DNA of 64,000 nt from Gottfriedia acidiceleris. GTDB lineage: Bacteria > Bacillota > Bacilli > Bacillales > Bacillaceae_G. The translations under genes and the position numbers were made by a program. The notes under the pieces are model-generated. The model ran no database searches. It was not told the origin of the DNA and saw only the letters and a program-made list of their open reading frames with translations. Of this stretch, positions 8,064 through 15,713 are shown one piece after another (within the stretch, counting starts at the first letter, position 1; each line of letters opens with the position of its first letter). Location: NCBI RefSeq assembly GCF_023115465.1, contig NZ_CP096034.1, positions 2,790,001 to 2,854,000 on the forward strand, in the 5' to 3' direction.

Positions 8064-10568
8064 CTATCGTATTACTACATTTATCGGTTTAATATCTAAC
8101 GAAACGTTTACCACGCTATAATCATCTTTTTGACCATCCTTATACGTCCAGTACCCATTCGTTTCAGCTGTTTTTCTAAATAATAGTTCAAATCCTTTAT
8201 CATCATTAAAACTATAGCTCTTTACTTCTTTGGTTTGATCATTATCAACTAAATGATATGCTAAGAAATTTTTTAACAAACCATGAGGAGAAAATACTCC
8301 TGTGTAAGGGGCTACGTTTGAGTCATAATATTCAAATCCTTTTGTTGATGACTTTAAGTTACTTACGCTTACCTCATTCGTTAATAAATTAACATGATCT
8401 CCAGGTGAAATAACTGAAACAATAACATTTTTATACTTATTTGGCATATTTTTACTTGTTTTTGCTTTCGATAAATCAATGACAGTTAATCCTCCACGTC
8501 CAACTACATCGACTTGATGTTTGTTGTTATTAACAATCATAGCCGTGTCTTCATCAACCCCATATGCTAATTGATTTTTCTTCCCTTTTTCATTTGCAGT
8601 AACAATTAAACGTCCTAACCTAGCTTTCTTATCAAAATGCTGATCGACAATTCCATCTTGAAAGAAATTCAATCCTTTTTCTAAGTAAACTGGTCCACCT
8701 TCCTGTTGTTCCATATCATCATAAGACTTTGTAAATCCATATCTTAAAGCCCCATAACTGTCACCTCCAGCTATCATTGTATTGCTCATAATAGCTGCTC
8801 CTGCACTTGTTCCACCTATAACAGCACCATTTTCATAAATCTTCCAGATGGCATCTAAAACTTTTGAATTTGAACCATTTCCATTTAATAATGATGAAGT
8901 AATTAACGTCTGGTCCCCACCAACAAACCAAATACAATTTAATTTACTAATCTTTTTAACCAACTGATCATCGTTCATATTGTTAATCCATTGCTTTTCG
9001 TCTTCTGGAGTACCTTTAAAATCATGATTTGAAATTGGTAGAATCTCAATAGAATCTTTTTTAACTCCGTATTTAATTAAATCTTTTGTAAAATCATTCG
9101 AAGAAGTCAGTTTTGTACTAGCTGCAGGGATGATTCCTACTTTTGCATTTTCAGGTCCACCTGCAAGTTCAATCAATTTATTATAAACTGCACTATTACT
9201 ACTTCCCAACGCTCCACCGACAATGACTAAATTCCCTCTTATAGGTCCTTCGCTAGTATGATTGGATCTATTAAAATCTGACTTCTTATAGTCAATTTCC
9301 GAATCTTGTTCACTAAATACTAATTTTTTAGGATGAATATCCATTGTTACATTTTGAATAGAATAATCATCTTTTTGTCCGTCAGTATAATTCCAGTAAC
9401 CATTTGTATCCTTTGATTTTCGAAAAGCTATTTCGTACCCTCTGCCTTCTTTATCATATATATATGATTTTATTGCCTGCGACGATTCGTTATCAACAAG
9501 CGAATATGCTAAATAATCTTTTAACTTTCCATAAGGAGTTAGTAACCCTGTATTTGGTAATGCTTTAAAAGAGTAATATTCATATCCTTTTGTTTCATAT
9601 TTAGCTTTCGAAAAATCAATCGTATTAGAATCAAAATGTATCTTGTCACCTTGAGCTAAGTAACTAATTTTAATGTTTTCTAAATTTCCATTTCTTTTTG
9701 CTTCGTTTACATCGATAACTGCTACTCCACTGCGACCTATTACTTCTATGGTTTTTTCTTTGTTGCTAACAACCATTGCAGTGTCTTCGTCAATTCCATA
9801 AGCAAGATTCCCATTATTTTCATATTGGATTGCTGTAATAGCTAATCTAGCGTAACGAGCTCTTTCGTCCATATGCTGATCAACTATACCATTTTGAAAG
9901 AAACCTAGTCCTTTTTCAACTGACAGAGGTTCATACTCTTTACCTTCTCCTTGGTTTTGATTTTTTTCATAATATCCCTTTAATGCACCAAGGCTATCTC
10001 CGCCTGTAATCATCGTATTGCTCATTATTGCAGCTCCAGCGCTCGTCCCACCAATAACTGCACCATTTCGATAAATATCCCAAATTTCTTGTAAGACTAC
10101 TGAATCTTTTCCTTCTGATCGTAGTGTATCAACTATACGGTGTTGGTCTCCACCTACGAACCAAATAGCAGTCAGCCCTCTTATTTGCTTTGCAATTTCT
10201 AAATTATTAGCATGATCCTTCCAATTAGACTCATTTTCATCTGTATCAGAAAAATCATGATTTGATAAAGGTAAAATCTCTACTGATTCTGGACTTACAC
10301 CATAATTTATTAAATCTTGTTTAAAATCTAAAGAAGATTTTAATTTACCGCTAGCAGCAGGAATAATGCCAATTTTCGCCTTCTTAGATCCGGCTAACCC
10401 AATAAATTTTTCATACACTCCTTTATTCGAAGAACCTAACCCACCGCCAACAATAACAAGGTTTCCTTCAATACTTTCTTGTGGACTTTGAGCTCTTACA
10501 TAAGATAACCCTGAAATTGAAAACGGTAAAATAAAGCAAATCAAAAAAGCAATAAATTTTTTTCTCAT
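8064..10568 (-). CDS. Secreted tandem (two-domain) cyanophycinase-like peptidase S51
   Basis: An 834-residue protein with a signal peptide (MRKKF, hydrophobic 6-20, cleavage near RAQS at 26-28) followed by two full S51/cyanophycinase domains. Domain 1 (about 33-415) has GGDQ at 139-142, nucleophile Ser176 in GGTSAGA and DQHMDERAR at 230-238. Domain 2 (about 443-834) has GDQ at 551-553, Ser588 in GGTSAGA and DQHFDKKAR. Both active sites look intact, and the domains are clear tandem duplicates that end alike (NGYWxYxDGQKDDYS). Cyanophycinases cut the beta-Asp-Arg polymer cyanophycin to dipeptides. A sigma-54 promoter lies upstream (10611-10628). Single-domain proteins are the rule in this family. 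Substrate is inferred, since related S51 enzymes can act on other aspartyl peptides. Confidence 0.88.
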   Translation of the reverse strand: MRKKFIAFLICFILPFSISGLSYVRAQSPQESIEGNLVIVGGGLGSSNKGVYEKFIGLAGSKKAKIGIIPAASGKLKSSLDFKQDLINYGVSPESVEILPLSNHDFSDTDENESNWKDHANNLEIAKQIRGLTAIWFVGGDQHRIVDTLRSEGKDSVVLQEIWDIYRNGAVIGGTSAGAAIMSNTMITGGDSLGALKGYYEKNQNQGEGKEYEPLSVEKGLGFFQNGIVDQHMDERARYARLAITAIQYENNGNLAYGIDEDTAMVVSNKEKTIEVIGRSGVAVIDVNEAKRNGNLENIKISYLAQGDKIHFDSNTIDFSKAKYETKGYEYYSFKALPNTGLLTPYGKLKDYLAYSLVDNESSQAIKSYIYDKEGRGYEIAFRKSKDTNGYWNYTDGQKDDYSIQNVTMDIHPKKLVFSEQDSEIDYKKSDFNRSNHTSEGPIRGNLVIVGGALGSSNSAVYNKLIELAGGPENAKVGIIPAASTKLTSSNDFTKDLIKYGVKKDSIEILPISNHDFKGTPEDEKQWINNMNDDQLVKKISKLNCIWFVGGDQTLITSSLLNGNGSNSKVLDAIWKIYENGAVIGGTSAGAAIMSNTMIAGGDSYGALRYGFTKSYDDMEQQEGGPVYLEKGLNFFQDGIVDQHFDKKARLGRLIVTANEKGKKNQLAYGVDEDTAMIVNNNKHQVDVVGRGGLTVIDLSKAKTSKNMPNKYKNVIVSVISPGDHVNLLTNEVSVSNLKSSTKGFEYYDSNVAPYTGVFSPHGLLKNFLAYHLVDNDQTKEVKSYSFNDDKGFELLFRKTAETNGYWTYKDGQKDDYSVVNVSLDIKPINVVIR

Positions 10569-10610
10569 TTCATAACCCCTTTACTTATTTTTTAGCTTAC
10601 TTCTGAATAT

Positions 10611-10628
10611 AAGCAAGTTTTATACCAA
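10611..10628 (-). promoter_or_regulatory. Sigma-54 (SigL) promoter of the tandem cyanophycinase gene
   Basis: On the minus strand the sequence reads TTGGTATAAAACTTGCTT, with the required GG and GC separated by exactly 10 bases. The -12 half and following bases (AACTTGCTTATA) are identical to the plus-strand promoter at 12918. It lies about 45 bp before the start codon at 10568. Confidence 0.75.
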
Positions 10629-10703
10629 AAATAAGTAGCTTGACTAGACAAGGGTTCAATACTATTTATTCCATTTAAAAACTAGTTTTGGGTGAATTAT
10701 TAC

Positions 10704-10720
10704 AACCAATTCTAACCAAA
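10704..10720. promoter_or_regulatory. Candidate enhancer site for the sigma-54 activator
   Basis: AACCAATT at 10704-10711 and AACCAAA at 10714-10720 lie about 80-105 bp upstream of the minus-strand sigma-54 promoter. The same AACCAATT word recurs upstream of the other sigma-54 promoter (12828-12871), which suggests one shared binding site. Confidence 0.45.
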
Positions 10721-10734
10721 TAGACATGAACTAT

Positions 10735-12801
10735 TTAGCGATCGTAAAGAAGTTTATTTTGTATCGTAGCTTTTAGAAAATGCAAGTATTCAATTCCATT
10801 AGTAGTAATCTTCGTACCTGCTCTTCCTCTTCCTTTTGTTATAAAGCCCTTATTCCCCATAATTTCTAATCGAAGTCTTATTTGCTGTGGAGATAAGTAT
10901 CTTCCTTTTTCCTCACTCGAGCTCGATATAAGATCTCTACTTGCTGCTTTACCTAAATCATTACAGTTCTTTATCGCTTCAAGAATTGTAATAGATTCTT
11001 CAATTTCAAGAACACTTGTAGGAAGTTCAAATTGATTCGGATCTCTTTTTGGGTGTTCACTGTTCTCTGTATAGTTATAATGAGGAAAGTCATTTTGAGA
11101 AATCGTATTTCCCTCACAAACAGTAAGCATATAATCAATAACTGATTTCAATTCCCTAATATTACCTAACCAATTTAAACCCATTAATTCATTTAAAGCT
11201 TCTTCCTCAATCAAAACCCCTTTTCCACTTTTAGAGATAAAGTGTTGAACGAGCAACGGTATGTCTGTTCTTCTTATACGTAAAGGTGGAATGATGAGAT
11301 TTAAGACATTTAATCTGTAATACAAATCCGAACGGAATGAGCCGTCTGAGATTTTATGATGGATATCTTTGTTAGTTGCAGCAATGATGCGAACATTAAT
11401 AGGAATGATTTTTCTGCCACCGATTCTACGAATTTCCTGTTCTTGGAGAACACGAAGTAAATGCGATTGAACATTTAAACTTATGTCACCTATTTCATCT
11501 AAGAATATCGTTCCTCCGTCTGCAATTTCAAAAAGACCTTGTTTCCCACCTTTTTTTGCTCCAGTAAAAGTCCCATCTTCATAACCAAATAGTTCACTTT
11601 CTAGTAAACTCTCAGTAAATGCACTACAATTTATGGCTAAAAAAGGGCCGTTTTTTCTGTTTGATTGTTTATGGATTGCGTGTGCAAAAAGCTCTTTACC
11701 TGTACCTGTTTCACCTTGAATTAAAATAGGATGCTCAGCTTTTGCAAGTTTTGTTGCTATGCGTTTACATTCTAAAATTGTGTAATCCTCACCAATAATA
11801 TCTGCAAAGTCATATCTTGCATAAAACCCTTGCTTTCTAAACTCTCTCTGCGCTGTTTTTTCTATTTCAAATGCTTGATTAACACTCTTAAAAGTAGCAA
11901 CGATCCTGTCATCTTCATGACTATACGTCCGGTAGATAACAATATCAATATTGTCTATTGAAAAGAATTTTGATTCATCTGTACCATTTAAAATAAAGTC
12001 TCTTATATTTTGTTCCTTAATAATCTCGTCTATATACCTACCTTCATAGTTACTTTTAGTTAATTTAAACAACTTAATAATCCGATCATTTAGCACCGTT
12101 ATTCTTTTATATCCATCAATCGCTAAAATTCCATCATCAACCGTGTTTACAACACTTTGGATATGTCTATTTACTTTCTTTACACTTTGCTCTGCATTGA
12201 AAAGTTCTCTATGTAATTCAATAATATTGCGTAAATACTTTTCTGAAATTAATGTTGCTATATTATCGTTAAAATGAAAATATTCTACAATGTGTAAAAT
12301 TGTAGAGATATCAAAAAGTCTTACACCGATATCCAATACATGTTTTATATATGACGGACTTAAGTGAGTTTCACCTGGTGAAACCGAAAGATTAATATCT
12401 GGATAATATAGTTGATCACTTTTAAATGGAAAATACTCCAAATGATTAATCCCCAATTGGTACAAGGACTGAATAAGTTCGACTGTTGAATGAAAATCAT
12501 CATTAACTACAAGAACTTTTGTCCCCTCCTCAATTCTCAATAATTTGTCTACATTTTCATGATTAAGTGTTCTTTTCCCAACTATGATTTGTTTAGCACT
12601 TAATTGTGCAAATTTTTCAGTTTCAGCTTTTACTGCCTCAGACGAAAAAAGTATAAGTTCATCCTTAAATACTTTATGTTCTCCTTCGTCAATTGCATAT
12701 GAGTTAATCGTTATGTATTCTTCTAGCAATTGAGTTAGTTGATTAGACAAAGCCTGTCTTGTTTTTGAACTGCCTGTTATCAATGTTAGTGAATTTTTCA
12801 T
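10735..12801 (-). CDS. Sigma-54-dependent transcriptional activator (bEBP) of the cyanophycin locus
   Basis: I start this at ATG 12801 (688 aa, MKNSLTLITG) after GGAGAG; the upstream extension to 12924 would run through promoter sequence. Order: N-terminal sensory region (about 1-195), PAS-like domain (about 205-315, VVNTVDDGILAIDG), AAA+ sigma-54 interaction domain with Walker A GETGTGKE, Walker B TIFLDEIGD, and a C-terminal winged-helix-like region (SPQQIRLRLEIMGNKGFITKGRGRAGTKIT). The sigma-54 contact loop reads GTFTGA rather than the usual GAFTGA. It lacks the Fis-type helix-turn-helix usual for this class. It lies between two sigma-54 promoters and very probably activates both. The inducer may be Asp, Arg or a dipeptide; this is inferred. 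Confidence 0.9.
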   Translation of the reverse strand: MKNSLTLITGSSKTRQALSNQLTQLLEEYITINSYAIDEGEHKVFKDELILFSSEAVKAETEKFAQLSAKQIIVGKRTLNHENVDKLLRIEEGTKVLVVNDDFHSTVELIQSLYQLGINHLEYFPFKSDQLYYPDINLSVSPGETHLSPSYIKHVLDIGVRLFDISTILHIVEYFHFNDNIATLISEKYLRNIIELHRELFNAEQSVKKVNRHIQSVVNTVDDGILAIDGYKRITVLNDRIIKLFKLTKSNYEGRYIDEIIKEQNIRDFILNGTDESKFFSIDNIDIVIYRTYSHEDDRIVATFKSVNQAFEIEKTAQREFRKQGFYARYDFADIIGEDYTILECKRIATKLAKAEHPILIQGETGTGKELFAHAIHKQSNRKNGPFLAINCSAFTESLLESELFGYEDGTFTGAKKGGKQGLFEIADGGTIFLDEIGDISLNVQSHLLRVLQEQEIRRIGGRKIIPINVRIIAATNKDIHHKISDGSFRSDLYYRLNVLNLIIPPLRIRRTDIPLLVQHFISKSGKGVLIEEEALNELMGLNWLGNIRELKSVIDYMLTVCEGNTISQNDFPHYNYTENSEHPKRDPNQFELPTSVLEIEESITILEAIKNCNDLGKAASRDLISSSSEEKGRYLSPQQIRLRLEIMGNKGFITKGRGRAGTKITTNGIEYLHFLKATIQNKLLYDR

Positions 12802-12827
12802 CTTTAATTTCTCTCCATATTTAATAA

Positions 12828-12871
12828 AATTGGTTTTATTATAGCACCAAACAAACCAAAAAGAACCAATT
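12828..12871. promoter_or_regulatory. Candidate upstream activating sequence (CCAA inverted repeat)
   Basis: AATTGGTT at 12828-12835 and AACCAATT at 12864-12871 are inverted arms, with two further ACCAAA words between them. The block lies 50-100 bp upstream of the sigma-54 promoter at 12918, the usual distance for an enhancer-binding protein. It also overlaps the 5' leader of the activator gene, so autoregulation is possible. Confidence 0.5.
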
Positions 12872-12917
12872 AATTTAAAGAATGTATCAAATTTTCTTAA
12901 AAATAAGACATTTAAAG

Positions 12918-12934
12918 TTGGCACACAACTTGCT
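12918..12934 (+). promoter_or_regulatory. Sigma-54 (SigL) promoter of the carrier-iadA-cyanophycinase operon
   Basis: TTGGCACACAACTTGCT is a textbook -24/-12 element: TTGGCAC, then TTGCT, with GG and GC 10 bases apart. It lies about 115 bp before the first start codon of the operon at 13064. Confidence 0.88.
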
Positions 12935-12993
12935 TATAGAATGTTATAGCCATTTTAATAGATTTTGAGAATTCAAATTAAGGAGGGAATACT

Positions 12994-13007
12994 TGTAAGC
13001 GTTTTAT
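12994..13007 (+). promoter_or_regulatory. Possible CcpA (cre) site downstream of the sigma-54 promoter
   Basis: TGTAAGCGTTTTAT matches 12 of 14 positions of a relaxed cre consensus. It lies about 50 bp after the expected transcription start, a place where CcpA can block SigL-dependent transcription. One weak match only. Confidence 0.3.
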
Positions 13008-13063
13008 TTATCAAATTCTATTATAATTAATTAGCTACTTAATCATCAAAAGGAGATGGACCT

Positions 13064-14485
13064 ATGTCACAAATTCACGCAAATAAAATCACACCTAAGA
13101 CAAAAGTTATGAAAGAACGTAAAATTAATGTTTTTGCATTACTTTTAGTAATTCTATTAATCGCGACAGCTCTTACTTATGTATTACCTACTGGGGAATA
13201 CGCCCATATCGACGTTGACGGACATTCATCAGTCGATCCGAATTCATTTAAATCAATCGCTGCTACACCAGTTGGGCTCTTCGATATGGTAAAAGCCATT
13301 CATTCGGGTATGGTAGAAGCAGGTAATATCATTTTCTTCGTTTTAATAATTGGAGGATTTTTTGGTGTATTAAGTGCTACTGGCACAATTGAAGTTTTAA
13401 TCTCAACAATGGCTAGAAAACTTGCTACTAGAGAAAAGTTATTAATCCCTATTATGATGCTGTTCTTTGCAGTTGGAGGTTCCTTAATGGGAATGGCTGA
13501 AGAAACTTTAGCTTATATTCCACTTCTGGTTCCGTTAGCACTCGCTTTAGGATTTGACACTATGACGGGAACTGCAATCGTATTAGTTGGAGCGTCAGCA
13601 GGTTTTACAACAGCGATTATGAATCCGTTTACAGTTGGTATAGCTCAAGGAATCGCAGAACTTCCTACATTTTCTGGTATGGGCTTTAGACTTGTCCTAT
13701 TTGTAGTTGTTTATTTAATATCTGTTATTTTTATTTATCGATATGCTATGAAAGTAAAGAAAAATCCTAACATAGGATTCTATGGAAAATATTCAATTGA
13801 ACAAACTAACGATCTATTAACTTCTAAAGCTAAATTATCTTCTAGACATAAATGGATTTTAACTGCATTTCTAATAAACTATATTATTTTAGCTTTTGGA
13901 GTTATTAAATATCAATGGTATATTACTGAAATTGCTTCTTTATTTATTATCTTAACGATTGCAATTGGAATAATTGGAAAATTATCAATCGATGACGTTG
14001 TTAAATCATTTACTGGGGGATCTGCTTCTTTAATTAGTGGTGCTCTTATTATAGGTGTTTCCCGTGCAATTCTAGTTGTTTTAAATCAAGGACATATCGT
14101 TGATCCAATGCTTCACGGAGTATCTGAAGTCATTAAACATATCCCTGCTTCTTTAAGTGTAATTGGGATGTATAATTTCCAAGCAGCTATACACTTTATT
14201 TTAGCTTCAGGTAGCGGTCATGCCATGTTAACAATGCCAATTATGGCTCCGCTTGCTGATTTACTAGGAATTACAAGACAAACTGCTGTTCTATCATTCT
14301 CTTTTGCTGATGGTATTGGTAATATTATTTTCCCAACAGCAGGAACTTTAATGGCAGGTTTAGCAATTGCAGGTATACCTTGGACGAAATGGGCGAAATG
14401 GATTTTCCCATTAGTATTTGTTCAATATATTATCGGTTTAATTGCTGTTGTAATCGCACATTTAATGAACTACGGTCCTTTTTAA
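13064..14485 (+). CDS. YfcC family carrier (C4-dicarboxylate/arginine-type permease)
   Basis: A 473-residue protein with about 12-13 transmembrane segments, matching the YfcC/DcuC-like family: N-terminal KINVFALLLVILLIATALTYVLPTGEYAH (residues about 21-49), MGMAEETLAYIPLLVPLALALGFD and the repeated helical hairpins. ATG 13064 follows AAAGGAG. It is the first gene of the sigma-54 operon, 33 bp ahead of iadA. Relatives carry C4-dicarboxylates, arginine/ornithine or other amino-acid compounds. In this context import of beta-Asp-Arg dipeptides released by the cyanophycinases is the most economical role, but that is inference. Confidence 0.85.
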   Translation: MSQIHANKITPKTKVMKERKINVFALLLVILLIATALTYVLPTGEYAHIDVDGHSSVDPNSFKSIAATPVGLFDMVKAIHSGMVEAGNIIFFVLIIGGFFGVLSATGTIEVLISTMARKLATREKLLIPIMMLFFAVGGSLMGMAEETLAYIPLLVPLALALGFDTMTGTAIVLVGASAGFTTAIMNPFTVGIAQGIAELPTFSGMGFRLVLFVVVYLISVIFIYRYAMKVKKNPNIGFYGKYSIEQTNDLLTSKAKLSSRHKWILTAFLINYIILAFGVIKYQWYITEIASLFIILTIAIGIIGKLSIDDVVKSFTGGSASLISGALIIGVSRAILVVLNQGHIVDPMLHGVSEVIKHIPASLSVIGMYNFQAAIHFILASGSGHAMLTMPIMAPLADLLGITRQTAVLSFSFADGIGNIIFPTAGTLMAGLAIAGIPWTKWAKWIFPLVFVQYIIGLIAVVIAHLMNYGPF

Positions 14486-14518
14486 TGAATTAACAAAGGA
14501 TTTAGGAGGAGAAAAAAG

Positions 14519-15691
14519 TTGTTAACCTTAATAAAAAACGGTCAAGTATACACACCACACTCTATTGGCAGAAAAGATATACTTTTAGCAGGTGGAAAAA
14601 TTGAAATGATAGCAGATCAAATCACTATTCCACCTGACTTTCCTTCTTGCGATGTCATAGATGCCTCCAACTCTTTTGTTGTACCAGGTTTTATTGATTC
14701 ACATGTACATATCATTGGAGGTGGTGGGGAAGGCGGATATAAAACACGCACTCCAGAACTAATGCTTACTAATGTTACTACTGCTGGTGTAACTACAGTA
14801 GTTGGTGTATTAGGTACAGACGGTACAACAAGAACAATGGAGAATTTGCTTGCAAAAGCACGTGGTTTAGAGGAAGAAGGGATTACTTGTTATATTCACA
14901 CTGGTTCTTATCAAATCCCTGTAAAGACACTAACAGAATCAATTCAAAGTGATATTATTCTTATTGATAAGATTATTGGAGTTGGTGAAATTGCTATTGC
15001 AGACCACCGTTCCTCAGAACCAACTATTGAAGAACTTGCAAAGATTGCATCTGCTGCACGCAATGGAGGAATTTTATCTGGAAAGGCTGGCATCTTAGAA
15101 ATTCATGTTGGTGATGGGAAAGATAAACTTTCCCTTCTCCATCAACTAGTTGAACAGACGAATATTCCAATTCGTCAGTTCCACCCGACTCATATTAATC
15201 GGAATGAAGAATTGTTTAAAGCTGGTATTGATTATGCACTTAAAGGTGGTTTTGTAGATTTTACTACAAGCACGATCCCTCAGTTTTTAGAAGAAGGCGA
15301 AGTAAAGTGTAGTAAGGGACTACGAGTTATGCTAGAAGAAGGAGTTCAGATTGAGAACATTACTTTTTCATCCGATGGCCAGGCAAGTCTTCCCTTTTTT
15401 GATACAAATGGAGACTATTTGGGACTTCAAATAGGAAAAATTTCATCTTTATATCAAGAAGTAAGAGATGGAGTAATTGATGAAGGAATTCCATTAGAAG
15501 TAGCATTACAAGTCATTACTTCAAACCCTGCACAAGTGCTAAAACTACCACACAAAGGTAATATAAAACCTGGTAACGATGCTGATATTGTCATGTTGAA
15601 TCAAGATACTTTAGAAATTGAAACAGTATTTGCACTTGGGAAAAAGATGGTTGAAGAAGGTATTCCGGTTGTAAAAGGCACTTTTGAATAA
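14519..15691 (+). CDS. iadA: Isoaspartyl dipeptidase (beta-aspartyl-peptidase)
   Basis: A 390-residue amidohydrolase starting at TTG 14519 after AGGAGGA. Family signatures: HVH at 62-64 (metal ligands), GEGGY with Glu71, HTGSYQIP with Tyr131, ADHRSSEP, LEIHVGDG, FHPTHINR and SSDGQASLPFFD with the catalytic Asp. Aligned by eye with E. coli IadA, the carbamylated Lys162 is replaced by Glu157, which could bridge the two metals directly. No signal peptide, so it acts in the cytoplasm, cutting imported beta-Asp-X dipeptides to Asp plus amino acid. The C-terminus KGTFE is typical of the family. It is the second gene of the operon. Confidence 0.93.
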   Translation: MLTLIKNGQVYTPHSIGRKDILLAGGKIEMIADQITIPPDFPSCDVIDASNSFVVPGFIDSHVHIIGGGGEGGYKTRTPELMLTNVTTAGVTTVVGVLGTDGTTRTMENLLAKARGLEEEGITCYIHTGSYQIPVKTLTESIQSDIILIDKIIGVGEIAIADHRSSEPTIEELAKIASAARNGGILSGKAGILEIHVGDGKDKLSLLHQLVEQTNIPIRQFHPTHINRNEELFKAGIDYALKGGFVDFTTSTIPQFLEEGEVKCSKGLRVMLEEGVQIENITFSSDGQASLPFFDTNGDYLGLQIGKISSLYQEVRDGVIDEGIPLEVALQVITSNPAQVLKLPHKGNIKPGNDADIVMLNQDTLEIETVFALGKKMVEEGIPVVKGTFE

Positions 15692-15713
15692 CACATTTCA
15701 GGAGGTATTAATG

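Noticed and set aside
12802-12924. N-terminal extension of the sigma-54 activator
   Set aside because: It would translate the CCAA repeat and sigma-54 promoter region; ATG 12801 has its own GGAGAG.
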